Positions 53,001 to 63,579 are shown, counted from the stretch's first letter. The stretch: DNA of 64,000 nucleotides from Clostridioides sp. ES-S-0054-01 (GCA_021561035.1 CP067346.1:3689001-3753000); one strand, 5' to 3'. The notes: generated by a model not told the origin, from the letters alone. Numbers and translations are program-made.

Positions 53001-53088
53001 GATATTTACCTCCTAAAAATGTTTATAATATAGACTTCTATCTTTGTGATAAAAGTTCTAGATTTTTGACAAATTTCCTTCCACAATT

Positions 53089-54537
53089 TTATTGTTTTTT
53101 AGCCTGATTCCAAAATTCATCCATCTCTTCAAGTGTCATGTCTTCTAATTTTTTATTTAAATTCATTGCACTTTTCTCTACAAACTCAAATCTATTTATG
53201 AATTTATCTGTAGTACAGTTCAAGGCTTCTCCTGAGTCTATGTCTAAAAATCTAGCTAGATTTACTATCGAAAATAATAAATCGCCTAGTTCTTCCTTTA
53301 TGTATTTTATATTCCCGACCCTGTGTTCGTCAAGTAATTCCTGATATTCTTCTTCAATTTTTTTAAATACATCTTCTACATCGTCCCAATCAAAGCCAAC
53401 AAGTGCTGCTTTATGTTGAACTTTACTAGCCTTCATAAGAGCTGGTAAATGTTTTGGTATCCTTCTAAGGCCATCTGTTATAGTACTTTCGCCTTTCTCT
53501 TCTTTCTTTAATTCTTCCCAAGTTTTTTCAAACTTAGACATATCTAGTTTTGCACCACTAAATATATGAGGATGTCTATGAATTAATTTTTTACATATGC
53601 CATTTACTACTTCTTTTAAATCAAAGTAGCCTTCCTCATTTCCTATCTGGCAATGGAATATAACTTGTAAAAGAACGTCTCCTAGTTCTTCTACCATTTC
53701 ATCTATATCATTATTATCAATTGCATTACAAAGTTCATATGCTTCCTCTATAACAGAATTTTTTAATGATTGATGTGTTTGTTTTTTATCCCATTCACAT
53801 CCAGATGGACTTCTAAGTGTATTAACTATTATTTCTAAGTCATGTACTGTATTATACATCTTTTTAGAACTTTTGGGTATATATAAGCTAGTTAAATAGT
53901 CAAAAAAGTTTTCATTTCTGTCTAATTCGCAAAGCTTTATAAACTTTTTACTTTCTAAATCTTTGACACCTACTCCATTTACTATACATACTTCTTGATT
54001 ATAGTCGTAGTGTTCCATAAGCTTTAACTTTACATTAGATGCTATAAATTTATCATATACTTGAGTTATTATCACACTTGTATCTAAGTCTATATATGAA
54101 TTTTCTATTTCAAAAGCATCTATCAATTTAAATCCCTCAGATGGGTCTATAGCCAAATAGTTAAACATAGCGTCTACAAAGCTCATAGAAGGCAATATTT
54201 CTACTTCTATGTGATTTTCATTGGCTAATCTCTCTATTATACTTACAGTCTTTTCTGCGACTCTTGGATGACCAGGAACAGCATATACTAAGTCACCCTT
54301 TGCAGATTCTTCTATGATAAATTCAGATATTTTTAAATAAACATTATCAAAATTTTCCTCATTTTCATAAAAGTGGTCTAAAGAAGTGTATTGTATAGTT
54401 TCTTTAAGTTTATCAATTATTGGATGTTTCTCTGTTCTAAAAAAAACTCTAGGGCTATTTTTTAAAGTTTCTAACACACCTTGGCTTATAAGAGAATAAT
54501 CTCCTGGTCCAAGACCTACAATACTTATCTTACCCAT
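53089..54537 (-). CDS. mazG: YabN/MazG fusion: tetrapyrrole-methylase domain plus NTP pyrophosphatase
   Basis: This protein of about 482 residues joins an N-terminal SAM-dependent methylase-type domain (ISIVGLGPGDYSLISQGVLE, VYAVPGHPRVAEKTV) to two MazG repeats (LRSPSGCEWDKKQTHQSLKNSVIEEAYEL, and EELGDVLLQVIFHCQI with the metal Glu/Asp). MazG enzymes hydrolyse nucleoside triphosphates, including aberrant ones. YabN of Bacillus has the same layout. AGGAGTGATGTT sets the ATG at 54537. Confidence 0.92.
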   Translation of the reverse strand: MGKISIVGLGPGDYSLISQGVLETLKNSPRVFFRTEKHPIIDKLKETIQYTSLDHFYENEENFDNVYLKISEFIIEESAKGDLVYAVPGHPRVAEKTVSIIERLANENHIEVEILPSMSFVDAMFNYLAIDPSEGFKLIDAFEIENSYIDLDTSVIITQVYDKFIASNVKLKLMEHYDYNQEVCIVNGVGVKDLESKKFIKLCELDRNENFFDYLTSLYIPKSSKKMYNTVHDLEIIVNTLRSPSGCEWDKKQTHQSLKNSVIEEAYELCNAIDNNDIDEMVEELGDVLLQVIFHCQIGNEEGYFDLKEVVNGICKKLIHRHPHIFSGAKLDMSKFEKTWEELKKEEKGESTITDGLRRIPKHLPALMKASKVQHKAALVGFDWDDVEDVFKKIEEEYQELLDEHRVGNIKYIKEELGDLLFSIVNLARFLDIDSGEALNCTTDKFINRFEFVEKSAMNLNKKLEDMTLEEMDEFWNQAKKQ

Positions 54538-54643
54538 AACATCACTCCTATTAGCAAATTTCACTTTATTTTTATATTATAATACAAATAAGGAGCTTTA
54601 CTATTTGTATAGTATTTCCTTTATTTGCATATATATTCCTATA

Positions 54644-56257
54644 TTATCTTATAAGTTTAACTTTTTTTAACAATTTATATAATTTATCACCTTTTGGCAT
54701 AGTCAAAATCTCTTCTTTTTTAATTCCACCTATTCCAAGTATTACTACTACATATACAATTCCACCAATACCTATTGCAATTATTGTGGATATGCTATTT
54801 CCTAAGAATCCAACTAAAGCACCATAACTCAACTTAACTATTATAAACATTGTCATAACTGTTATAAATGGCTTTATTATAAATTCTTTTTTAGAGAAGT
54901 TTACGTTCATGTGTTTTTTGACATATAATAAGTTAATCATGGATGCCACAAAGTACGCTGTAACTGTACCAAAGGCTGAACCCAATACATTAATATCTGG
55001 TATACCTGTTAAAGTATAACTTATTACAATTTTGCATAACATACCAACACATAAAGCAATTACAGGTACTATTGGTTTTCCCATTCCTTGAATTATACCA
55101 GTCAATGTCTGTATTAATCCTAAAAATAATACACATGGAGTGAGAGTAAATAAAATAGTTCCTACAGAAGATGGTTCATGTGGAAATAAAAGACCCATTA
55201 TTGGTATTGCTAAAGAAGCCATACCAAACGCACAAGGTAATACTATAAGTAAAGTTACCTTAACTGCACTCTTAGTATCTTTTCTAGCCTTTGACTTATT
55301 TCCTAATGCATATGCTTTAGAAATTGCTGGAACTAAGCTCATACTCATTGCAGTTGTTATAACTGCTGGTAAATTTATTGTGGCCATTGCCATACCTGTT
55401 AATTGACCAAACATTGAATTTGCTACTTTGTATGTAAAACCTGCTTCCATAAGTCTTCTTATTACAATAACATTATCTATCATATTTACAAGTGGCATTA
55501 CTGATGCTCCTATAGTTATGGGAATAGCAACAGTTAAAAGCTTTTTAAAAATATAAGAAACTCTCTCATCTTTAAACCTTTGACTTGCATCTATTTCTGC
55601 TCTACGCTCTTTTCTCCCTAGCATATAAGCAAACACCAAATAAAGCATAGATGCTATTGAACCTATTGTAGCTCCTGATATAGCACCCGCTGCCCCAAAA
55701 GTCTGCCCTAGACTCTTCATAAGGAAGTAAGCCAAAGTAAGACCTAATACAACTCTAAAAAACTGCTCTGCAACTTGAGACACAGCAATCTTAGTCATAT
55801 CTTGTCTCCCTTGAAAATATCCTCTATATGCAGACATTGCAGGAACAAATAGTAATGCTGGAGCAATGGCTTTCATAGAGTATAAGGCACCTGGATTTTT
55901 CATTATGTTTGTTACTATGTAGTCGGCTCCAAAAAATAATATACAAAATGATATTATGCCGGTAATGAATAAAACTGTATGTGACACCTTAAATATCTTA
56001 TTTGCTCCTTTAAAATTTCCAATGGCAACTTTTTCCGAAACCAATTTTGCTACAGCTGTTGGAAATCCAGCGGTAGCTAATGTTAGAAATAGAGTATACA
56101 CAGGATAAGCAGCCTGATAGTATCCCATACCCTCTGAACCAATCATGTTTCCAAGGGGAATCCTAAAAAATCCACCCATTATTTTTACGATTACACCTGC
56201 TAGCCCAAGTATAAGGGCTCCTTTTAGAAAGGAGTCTTTATTTTTGTTATTGTTCAT
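54644..56257 (-). CDS. spoVB: SpoVB-like MATE/MOP-superfamily lipid flippase
   Basis: This protein of about 537 residues has 14 hydrophobic helices and belongs to the MOP superfamily (GALILGLAGVIVKIMGGFFRIPLGNMIGSEGMGYYQ, landmark of SpoVB/YtgP proteins). It probably flips a lipid-linked peptidoglycan or polysaccharide precursor. The position next to spoVT and mazG fits SpoVB, which is needed for cortex synthesis in Bacillus. The better start is ATG 56257 after GGAGG; a longer frame begins at 56287. Confidence 0.88.
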   Translation of the reverse strand: MNNNKNKDSFLKGALILGLAGVIVKIMGGFFRIPLGNMIGSEGMGYYQAAYPVYTLFLTLATAGFPTAVAKLVSEKVAIGNFKGANKIFKVSHTVLFITGIISFCILFFGADYIVTNIMKNPGALYSMKAIAPALLFVPAMSAYRGYFQGRQDMTKIAVSQVAEQFFRVVLGLTLAYFLMKSLGQTFGAAGAISGATIGSIASMLYLVFAYMLGRKERRAEIDASQRFKDERVSYIFKKLLTVAIPITIGASVMPLVNMIDNVIVIRRLMEAGFTYKVANSMFGQLTGMAMATINLPAVITTAMSMSLVPAISKAYALGNKSKARKDTKSAVKVTLLIVLPCAFGMASLAIPIMGLLFPHEPSSVGTILFTLTPCVLFLGLIQTLTGIIQGMGKPIVPVIALCVGMLCKIVISYTLTGIPDINVLGSAFGTVTAYFVASMINLLYVKKHMNVNFSKKEFIIKPFITVMTMFIIVKLSYGALVGFLGNSISTIIAIGIGGIVYVVVILGIGGIKKEEILTMPKGDKLYKLLKKVKLIR

Positions 56258-56342
56258 AACATAACCTCCACACTGTTTATATAACAAACTTTAATATACC
56301 ATATTTTTAATGCTATATTCAATATTTTACACAAAAACTTCA

Positions 56343-56367
56343 AAAGACCTTCATTTAAAAGGTCTTT
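56343..56367 (-). terminator. Terminator of spoVT
   Basis: AAAGACCTT pairs with AAGGTCTTT around a 7-nt loop, 10 bp past the spoVT stop, followed by a TTTTG stretch on the minus strand. Confidence 0.8.
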
Positions 56368-56376
56368 ATGATAAAA

Positions 56377-56916
56377 TTATTGAACTTGTTTTCCTAAAAA
56401 GTTAGCAGCAATTTTTAAAGATTTTTCTTCACTTTCTGCAATTGTATCTTTATCTTTTGAAACAACTACAATTGAACCTATACAGTCACCAGATGCACTA
56501 ATTATAGGCATGATAACTTGACTAGTATATTCTTTTTGGTCTTCTTTAAATAAAGGTAAAATGTTTTTATCTTTTGAATACTTTACTGTTCTTTCACTTA
56601 TTATTGCTTCTAACTCATCACTTATACTTTTTTCTTTATAATCTTTTTTAGGAAGCTTAGATACAGCTATTATAGAATCTAAGTCTGTTATCAACACACC
56701 ATATCCTAGTACTTCAGCTAATGTTTCAGCATATTCTTGAGAGAATTCATTTAATTCTCCTATTGGAGAGTATTTTTTAAGTATGACTTCTCCATCTTTT
56801 GCTGTAAATATCTCTAAAGGATCTCCTTCTCTAATTCTTAATGTCTTTCTTATCTCTTTTGGGATAACTACCCTTCCAAGATCATCTATTCTTCTAACTA
56901 TACCTGTTGCTTTCAT
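56377..56916 (-). CDS. spoVT: Stage V sporulation regulator SpoVT
   Basis: This protein of about 179 residues has an N-terminal AbrB-type swapped-hairpin DNA-binding domain (MKATGIVRRIDDLGRVVIPKEIRKTLRIREGDPLEIF) and a C-terminal GAF-like domain (about 60-175). In Bacillus and C. difficile SpoVT adjusts forespore sigma-G gene expression. The GGAGGG site and a 10-base spacing favour the ATG at 56916 over 56934. It has its own terminator. Confidence 0.95.
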   Translation of the reverse strand: MKATGIVRRIDDLGRVVIPKEIRKTLRIREGDPLEIFTAKDGEVILKKYSPIGELNEFSQEYAETLAEVLGYGVLITDLDSIIAVSKLPKKDYKEKSISDELEAIISERTVKYSKDKNILPLFKEDQKEYTSQVIMPIISASGDCIGSIVVVSKDKDTIAESEEKSLKIAANFLGKQVQ

Positions 56917-56980
56917 ATTTTTTAATCCCTCCATAAATTACTTTAAGTTTATTTTTACCATTGTTAAGAAAAATATACAA

Positions 56981-57014
56981 AAAAAGCTATATCTTATCTA
57001 GATATAGCTTTTTT
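56981..57014 (-). terminator. Terminator of prsA
   Basis: AAAAAGCTATATCT pairs with AGATATAGCTTTTT around a short TATCT-like loop, 26 bp past the prsA stop, with T and A runs on both sides. Confidence 0.82.
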
Positions 57015-57039
57015 AATCATATTACTCTTTTTTTAGTTT

Positions 57040-58035
57040 TTAGATTGTGATTTTATTTATTACTTTTTCATCTTTTTCTACCTTAGCTTCTTTAGTTAAT
57101 TTTTCTATTTGCTCTTGATATTTATTTTTTAATAATTGGTCTTTTATAGTTTCTTTAGCATCTTCAAATGATGTTTGCTCATTTATTTTATCCGTTACTT
57201 TAATTATATGGTATCCATATTGAGTTTCAACTAAATTAGAAACTTGACCCTTTTTCATAGAAAAAGCAGCCTCTTCAAACTCAGCAACCATTTGACCTCT
57301 TGAGAAAAATCCTAATTTACCTCCATCACTTGCTGTAGAATCTTGTGAATATTTTTTTGCTACTTTTGCAAAATCTTCTCCTGATTTAACCTCTTTAAGA
57401 GCCTCTTCAGCCTTTTTCTTAGCTTCGGTCTTTTCCTTATCTGAAAGTGGCTTATTATTGTCATCTACTGTTTTCAATAAAATATGAGAGGCTTCTACTT
57501 CATCTTTTTTAAATTCATCTTTATGTGTATCATAGTATTTTTTCATTTCTTCATCTGATATTTTAGTCTTTTTAGTAAAATTGCTTTGATAGTTTTGCAT
57601 TGCTAAATCTTTCTCTTGTTGGTCTTTTAAAAACGCATCATCTATTCCTAATTTCTTAAGCTGTTCTTTATATTTTTCATCTTTACTCATAGCATCTTTT
57701 AATTCTTTAAAACTTTTTTCAACATCCTCTTTTTTAGGAAGTAAGTTGTCTTTTTTAGCTTGAGAATATATTACTTCTGTAGTTATAAGTTGGTCAAGAA
57801 TTAAGTCTTTAAACTTGTCCTTATATTTTACACCCTTTTCAACTTCCTTATCCCATATATCTTTTCCATAAGTTTGTTCCATAGAATCTTTATAAAGAGC
57901 TATAGTTTTTTTAAACTCATCTGATGATATCTTTGTCCCTTCAACTGTCGCCACAGTTTCTCCTTTACTAGAACTACAGGCAGTCACAGATACTACCAAA
58001 ATCATAGCTATTGCCAATGTTATTACTTTTTTCAA
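57040..58035 (-). CDS. prsA: PrsA-type foldase lipoprotein (parvulin peptidyl-prolyl isomerase)
   Basis: This 331-residue exported protein has a lipobox VSVTAC with Cys20, an N-terminal SurA-like helical region (about 30-165), a parvulin rotamase domain (about 175-275, EASHILLKTVDDNNKPL, GGKLGFFSRGQMVAEFEEAAFSMKKGQVS) and a lysine-rich end. It folds secreted proteins on the outer face of the membrane. The start is TTG at 58035 after AAGGGATG. It lies 30 bp after mfd. Confidence 0.92.
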   Translation of the reverse strand: MKKVITLAIAMILVVSVTACSSSKGETVATVEGTKISSDEFKKTIALYKDSMEQTYGKDIWDKEVEKGVKYKDKFKDLILDQLITTEVIYSQAKKDNLLPKKEDVEKSFKELKDAMSKDEKYKEQLKKLGIDDAFLKDQQEKDLAMQNYQSNFTKKTKISDEEMKKYYDTHKDEFKKDEVEASHILLKTVDDNNKPLSDKEKTEAKKKAEEALKEVKSGEDFAKVAKKYSQDSTASDGGKLGFFSRGQMVAEFEEAAFSMKKGQVSNLVETQYGYHIIKVTDKINEQTSFEDAKETIKDQLLKNKYQEQIEKLTKEAKVEKDEKVINKITI

Positions 58036-58065
58036 ATTTAAAACATCCCTTCTTAAATTTACAAG

Positions 58066-61000
58066 TTATTTCACCTTGCACATTTTTTCTAATAATTCTT
58101 CTAATTCTGTAACTATATTATAACCTATTTTCTGTTTAGTTCTATACTTTGTTATTGGAACTAACAATATTTCATCTTTTAATTGTCTTATTTTTTCTAT
58201 TTTTAATATCTTACACAGTGATTTTATATAAGCTATTGTAAGAAGTGTCTGAACTGGTTTAGGTATATCAGAGAATCTATCCTCAAGTTCTTCCTGTATA
58301 TCCAACATATCTTCTTTATTTTCAATAGAAGCTATTTTCTTATACATTTCAATCTTAATCAATTCATCTTTGATATAATTATCTGGAATGTATGCATTTA
58401 CACTTAAATCTATTTCAACATCAATTTCTTCCACAATAGGTTCGCCTTTAACCTTTTTAATTGCATCATTAAGCATTTTTACATACAAGTCATAACCTAT
58501 AACTGCCATATGACCATGTTGTTGGGAACCTAAAATATTTCCAGCTCCCCTTATTTCAAGGTCTCTCATTGCTATTTTAAAACCAGAACCAAACTCTGTA
58601 AATTCTCTGATAGCTTTTAATCTCTTCTCTGCTATCTCACTTAGAGTTTTATCTTTTTCATATAAAAGATATGCATATCCTTGTCTTGAGCTTCTTCCAA
58701 CCCTACCTCTCAATTGATAAAGTTGAGCTAACCCCATTTTATCTGCATCATATATAATCATTGTGTTTGCATTGGATATGTCCATACCAGTTTCAATTAT
58801 TGTAGTGCAGACTAATACATCATAATCTTTATTTAAAAATCCTAGGATTATATTTTCTAATGATTTAGAAGTCATTCTTCCATGTGCAACAGCCACTCTA
58901 GCATCTGGCACGAGCTTTTGAATCATACTTGCCATCTCTTCAATGTGTTCAACTCTATTGTATACAAAAAATACCTGTCCACCCCTACCTAGTTCTCTCT
59001 CTATCTCATCTTGAATTACGCTTTCCTTACTCTCTGTAACATATGTTATTACAGGATGTCTTTCTTGTGGAGGTTCTTCTATAACACTCATATCTCTTAT
59101 TCCACTTAAAGACATATGTAAAGTTCTTGGTATAGGAGTTGCTGAAAGTGTAAGTACATCTACTGTAGATTTAATTTTCTTTAAAGCTTCCTTATGTTTT
59201 ACTCCAAATCTTTGCTCTTCATCAATGACTACAAGACCCAAGTTTGGTAAATTTATATCTTTGGATATTATTCTATGTGTTCCAATCAAAATATCTACTA
59301 ATCCTTTTTTAGCATCTTCAATAATTTGTTTTTGTTGCTTTGGAGTTTTAAATCTACTTAAAACTTCTACTCTCAAAGGATAATTTTCAAATCTCTCTTT
59401 GAATGTATTATAATGTTGTTGAGCTAATATTGTTGTTGGAACCAACACAGCAACTTGCTTTTGGTCCATACAAGCTTTAAAAATACTTCTAATAGCTACT
59501 TCTGTTTTTCCATAACCAACGTCTCCACATACAAGTCTATCCATTACCCTACTTGATTCCATATCTTTTTTAGTTTCCTCTATCGCCTTTAATTGGTCTT
59601 CTGTTTCTTGATATGGAAACAACGATTCAAACTCTGCTTGCCAAGGTGTATCTTTTGAAAACTTATATCCTTGTATTTTTTCACGTTTTGCATAAAGCTC
59701 AATTAAGTCCTTTGTCATATCTTCAATTTCTTTTTTAACTTTTGCTTTTGCCTTTGTCCATTCGTTTGTTCCAAGCTTATTTAACTTAACTTTTTCTACT
59801 TCTGCACCAATATATTTTTGTACTTTGTCCATCTGGTCTATTGGCACATATAGATTATCTCCACCTTGATATACTATTTTCATATAATCTTTTTTGATAG
59901 CATTGACCGTAATTTGTTCAATTCCTGTGTATCTACCTACACCACTATTTTCATGAACTACATAGTCTCCAACACTTAAATCTAAAAATGATTCTATTTT
60001 CTTTCCTTTTTTAACTTTTTTATTGCTAGTCTTAGACGCTCTTTTATAAACACCTATCATTTCATTGTCTGTTATAACAACAAACTTTATGGATTTATAC
60101 TGAAAACCACTGTTTATGTGTGCAGGTACAATTATAACTTGAGAAGATTTAATTTCAATATCTCTACCTTTAGAAACAGTCGTTTCTAAGCCTTTATCCA
60201 ATAAATCTTTTCCTAATTTATTTGCCCTTTCTAAGGTATTTGTTGCTAAAATTATTTTGTATCCATTGTATTTCAGCCTATTTAATTCTTCTACAAGCAA
60301 ATCTACCTTTCCATTAAATGTAGGAACTTCTCTACTTTCAAAGTTGATTATAGATTTTATAGAAAAATTATTTATAGACTTTGGCAATAGTGAGTTTAAT
60401 ACTACAGACTTGTCTTTTACTAAGTACTCTAAATCTGTATAATGATATAATAATTTACCTTGGCTCTTAATAGCCAGACCTCTTTCAAGATTTAATTTAT
60501 AATTTTCTCTAAACTCATTTATATAATTTTCGCATCTTTCTTTAAGCCTTGTTATATCGTTGATAAACACTATTGCATCATCTGCTAGATAAGTAAATAT
60601 GCTTTTGTTTTCTTCTGGATAAATATAATCTATATAGTTTTCTACACCTTCAAAATAAGTCTTGCTTGATATATAATCTATATTTTGAAATGTACCTTCA
60701 TCAGTATTTTTAGTTGTTTCTTTTTTTAGTTTAACTAATGCATCTGTAGTTTTCTCTGGATAAATAAATTCCCTAGATGGAGTTATAGAGAATTGTTTCA
60801 ATTTATCAATTGATTTTTGTGAATATACGTCAAAAGTTCGTATGGAATCTATCTCATCATCAAATAATTCCATACGAATTGGATTTGTATATTCAAGTGA
60901 AAATACATCAATAATTCCACCTCTTATACTAAATTGACCAAACCCCTCTATTTTTGAAACTCTTTCATATCCTAATGAAACTAATTTCTCAGTTAATTTC

Positions 61001-61452
61001 TCTAAATCTAAGTTATCTCCTACTTTATAATGAGATACACTATCAAGTAAAACTTGTTTTGGTATGTATTTTCTTAAAACTGCTTCAATAGAAGTTACTA
61101 AAATTATTTTTTCCTTATTTGCTAGTTTTAACAATACCTTTAGTTTCTTTGCTTCTTCGCTTCTGTCCTTTGCATCCAAGTGATAAAAATAAACATCTTG
61201 AAAGCCTAAATATTCAACTTTATCTTCAATATAAAAACTTAAATCTTCATATACTTTCTTTGCTTCTAAATCACTACTCGTTATAAAAATCATTTGTCGT
61301 GATAAATCATTAAACATAGAATACGATATATGAGGTTTTTGTACTGGTAAAAGTCCATTAACCAATAATGAGCCTTTTGTATTTTTTATACAGTTTATTA
61401 TATCTTTATACTCTTTTGAATTTTGCAAAGGATATAAAAAAACATCATTCAT
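58066..61452 (-). CDS. mfd: Transcription-repair coupling factor Mfd
   Basis: This 1128-residue ATP-dependent translocase has the UvrB-homology N-terminal region, the RNA polymerase-interacting domain (FLDLSVGDYVVHENSGVGRYTGIEQI), a helicase core with Walker A GDVGYGKTEVAIR, Walker B VVIDEEQRFGVKHKE and motif VI QLRGRVGRSSRQGYAYLL, and the C-terminal TRCF domain. It removes stalled RNA polymerase and recruits UvrA. It has full length and lies between pth and prsA, as in Bacillus. Confidence 0.97.
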   Translation of the reverse strand: MNDVFLYPLQNSKEYKDIINCIKNTKGSLLVNGLLPVQKPHISYSMFNDLSRQMIFITSSDLEAKKVYEDLSFYIEDKVEYLGFQDVYFYHLDAKDRSEEAKKLKVLLKLANKEKIILVTSIEAVLRKYIPKQVLLDSVSHYKVGDNLDLEKLTEKLVSLGYERVSKIEGFGQFSIRGGIIDVFSLEYTNPIRMELFDDEIDSIRTFDVYSQKSIDKLKQFSITPSREFIYPEKTTDALVKLKKETTKNTDEGTFQNIDYISSKTYFEGVENYIDYIYPEENKSIFTYLADDAIVFINDITRLKERCENYINEFRENYKLNLERGLAIKSQGKLLYHYTDLEYLVKDKSVVLNSLLPKSINNFSIKSIINFESREVPTFNGKVDLLVEELNRLKYNGYKIILATNTLERANKLGKDLLDKGLETTVSKGRDIEIKSSQVIIVPAHINSGFQYKSIKFVVITDNEMIGVYKRASKTSNKKVKKGKKIESFLDLSVGDYVVHENSGVGRYTGIEQITVNAIKKDYMKIVYQGGDNLYVPIDQMDKVQKYIGAEVEKVKLNKLGTNEWTKAKAKVKKEIEDMTKDLIELYAKREKIQGYKFSKDTPWQAEFESLFPYQETEDQLKAIEETKKDMESSRVMDRLVCGDVGYGKTEVAIRSIFKACMDQKQVAVLVPTTILAQQHYNTFKERFENYPLRVEVLSRFKTPKQQKQIIEDAKKGLVDILIGTHRIISKDINLPNLGLVVIDEEQRFGVKHKEALKKIKSTVDVLTLSATPIPRTLHMSLSGIRDMSVIEEPPQERHPVITYVTESKESVIQDEIERELGRGGQVFFVYNRVEHIEEMASMIQKLVPDARVAVAHGRMTSKSLENIILGFLNKDYDVLVCTTIIETGMDISNANTMIIYDADKMGLAQLYQLRGRVGRSSRQGYAYLLYEKDKTLSEIAEKRLKAIREFTEFGSGFKIAMRDLEIRGAGNILGSQQHGHMAVIGYDLYVKMLNDAIKKVKGEPIVEEIDVEIDLSVNAYIPDNYIKDELIKIEMYKKIASIENKEDMLDIQEELEDRFSDIPKPVQTLLTIAYIKSLCKILKIEKIRQLKDEILLVPITKYRTKQKIGYNIVTELEELLEKMCKVK

Positions 61453-61468
61453 TTAAATCTCCCTCTCA

Positions 61469-62029
61469 CTATCCATTGTATTTGTTCATAGACATATCTA
61501 TATTTTCTCTTATTATTGAGTCAATAGCATATGCTGCTTTTTCTAGTGCTTCATTTATATTATCAGATTCTTCTTTTCTAAATCTAGAAAGTACAAAGTC
61601 TGCTAAGTCTTGACCAACTTCTGGCTTAGATACACCTACTCTTACTCTTGGAAAATCATTTGAACCTAGGCATTTAGTTATGGATTTCATACCATTATGA
61701 GTTCCTCCACTTCCTTTTTTTCTTATGCGTATCTTTCCAACATCTAAATCTATATCATCGTATACTACTACTATGTTACTTAAATCAACCTTGTAATATT
61801 TATATATATCTATTAATGTTTCTCCACTTAAATTCATATAAGTTTGTGGCTTTACTAATAATACTTTTTCAGTACCTACTCTCCCCTCACCAATTAAGGC
61901 TTTATGCTTTATTTTAGTAACACTAATATTGTATTCTTTGGCAAGAATATCTATAACATCAAATCCAACGTTATGTCTAGTCTTCTCATATTTCTTTCCT
62001 GGATTACCTAACCCTACTACTACGTACAT
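61469..62029 (-). CDS. pth: Peptidyl-tRNA hydrolase
   Basis: This 186-residue enzyme releases tRNA from dropped peptidyl-tRNA. It has [24 protein letters not shown], with the catalytic His of [16 protein letters not shown] and [30 protein letters not shown]. In Bacillus the gene is also known as spoVC. AGGAGGTAAGAA precedes the ATG. Confidence 0.96.
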   Translation of the reverse strand: MYVVVGLGNPGKKYEKTRHNVGFDVIDILAKEYNISVTKIKHKALIGEGRVGTEKVLLVKPQTYMNLSGETLIDIYKYYKVDLSNIVVVYDDIDLDVGKIRIRKKGSGGTHNGMKSITKCLGSNDFPRVRVGVSKPEVGQDLADFVLSRFRKEESDNINEALEKAAYAIDSIIRENIDMSMNKYNG

Positions 62030-62042
62030 TTCTTACCTCCTG

Positions 62043-62705
62043 TTATATAAATTTGTATAACAGACTATAATAGAAATCAAATATATTATACTCTGTAAAT
62101 ATTATTAAAATTGTTGCTAAGGAAATAAAAGGTGTAAAAGGAATTTGCTTTTTTATACTTATATCTTTAAACATTTTAGTTATGTATAAAATAGCAAAAA
62201 ACAAAAACGCTAAAATAAATGATAAAACTATCGCATAAAATCCATATCTATTTCCCAATGCAAAGCAACATAAGCTATAGAGACCTACATCTCCATAGCC
62301 TAATCCTTTTGTTAGTTTAGCAATAATATAAGGTATAATAAAGCCTATAATTAGTCCAAATATATGATTTATATAGTCAAATTGGACGATATTGTAAAAG
62401 CCCAAAAAAATTATACCTTGAACTATTATACCACTAACTATTGTTATATCATATACATATATTGTGTAGTAATCTACAATGGATATAATTATTAGAAATG
62501 GAATTAATAGCATATATTGTACACATTCTACACTAATTCCAAATTTTAGATATACTAATACAGATAAAACTACAGTTATTATGTAAATAAAAAGCATATT
62601 ATATAAATTTTTCTTTACTCTATCACAAAAAATACATAGAGATTTATTTATCAAATGTGCAAAAAATAAGGAAATTACTATTATATACTCCATAGTTTGT
62701 AGCAC
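62043..62705 (-). CDS. A24-type prepilin peptidase-like protein lacking the Cys-rich domain
   Basis: This 220-residue protein has about seven hydrophobic helices. The A24 catalytic aspartates appear as DYYTIYVYD (first site) and GLGYGDVGLYS (GxGD). It lacks the N-terminal C-X2-C...C-X2-C methyltransferase domain present in the neighbouring pilD. It may process a subset of prepilins or be a diverged copy. Neither the GTG at 62705 nor an ATG at 62693 has a good ribosome site, so the start is uncertain. It lies between pilD and pth. Confidence 0.75.
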   Translation of the reverse strand: MLQTMEYIIVISLFFAHLINKSLCIFCDRVKKNLYNMLFIYIITVVLSVLVYLKFGISVECVQYMLLIPFLIIISIVDYYTIYVYDITIVSGIIVQGIIFLGFYNIVQFDYINHIFGLIIGFIIPYIIAKLTKGLGYGDVGLYSLCCFALGNRYGFYAIVLSFILAFLFFAILYITKMFKDISIKKQIPFTPFISLATILIIFTEYNIFDFYYSLLYKFI

Positions 62706-62796
62706 TTTAGTAATAGGGTTAATAATAATATTGTCCTTATTAGATACTTTAATTCATTTTTATAAAAATTAAAACTTGATTTAGTTTAACTATTAT

Positions 62797-63579
62797 CTAC
62801 ATAATCATAGAAAAATAAAGTTCAAATAACTGTTTTCCACATAAGATTGTTATTAATGCTCCAATTGATATAAATGGACCATAAGGTATAACAGAATTGT
62901 ATTCCTTTCCTTTTATCTTACTTAAAATTATCACACAAATTCCATATACTGCTCCTACATAAACGCTTAGCAAAGCTGTCAAAAGACCATTTTTAACACC
63001 CATATAAAAACCCAGCATTGCAAATAGTTTAACATCTCCTCCACCCATACACTCTTTTTTTATTATAAATTCAATAAGAATCACGATAATCCAAACACTT
63101 CCTCCACAAATAAAAGCACCTATAATCGAATCCTTAATTGGAATCTCTTTAAATAAGAAATTGAAAATTATAGCAAATATAGCTCCAAAAACCAGTATTT
63201 TATCTGGTATTATAAAGTGGTCAATATCTATAAATGTAATTATAATCAGTAAGGACACAAGAATCAAATAATAAACAGTAGATTTAGATACTCCATATAA
63301 CATAAATACTGCTAAAAATAAAATTCCTACAATCAATTCTACTATAACATATCTACTAGAAATTTTCTCATAACAATATCTACACTTTCTACCACTCATT
63401 AAATAGCTTAGTACTGGTATCAAGTCTATTGGCTTTAGTTTAGTATTACAACTCATACAATGGGAAGGAGGTCTAGAAATAGATATACCTTCTGGAATCC
63501 TAAAAATGCAAACATTAAAGAAACTTCCAAATAATAGCCCAACTATAAATACATATAAATTAACGATTACAATATCCAT
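62797..63579 (-). CDS. pilD: Type IV prepilin peptidase/N-methyltransferase PilD
   Basis: This 260-residue bifunctional enzyme cleaves the leader of type IV prepilins and methylates the new N-terminus. The N-terminal domain has two CxxC pairs (CMSC and CRYC); the peptidase aspartates are in FIDIDHFIIPDKIL and MGGGDVKLFA. Several transmembrane helices are evident. Its start overlaps the pilT stop by 20 bases, so the two are co-translated in the pilus operon. Confidence 0.93.
   Translation of the reverse strand: MDIVIVNLYVFIVGLLFGSFFNVCIFRIPEGISISRPPSHCMSCNTKLKPIDLIPVLSYLMSGRKCRYCYEKISSRYVIVELIVGILFLAVFMLYGVSKSTVYYLILVSLLIIITFIDIDHFIIPDKILVFGAIFAIIFNFLFKEIPIKDSIIGAFICGGSVWIIVILIEFIIKKECMGGGDVKLFAMLGFYMGVKNGLLTALLSVYVGAVYGICVIILSKIKGKEYNSVIPYGPFISIGALITILCGKQLFELYFSMIM

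Noticed and set aside
54582-54610. Hairpin between mazG and spoVB (ATACAAATA/TATTTGTAT)
   Set aside because: The stem is only nine A/T-rich base pairs and has no convincing U tract, so it was not called as a terminator.
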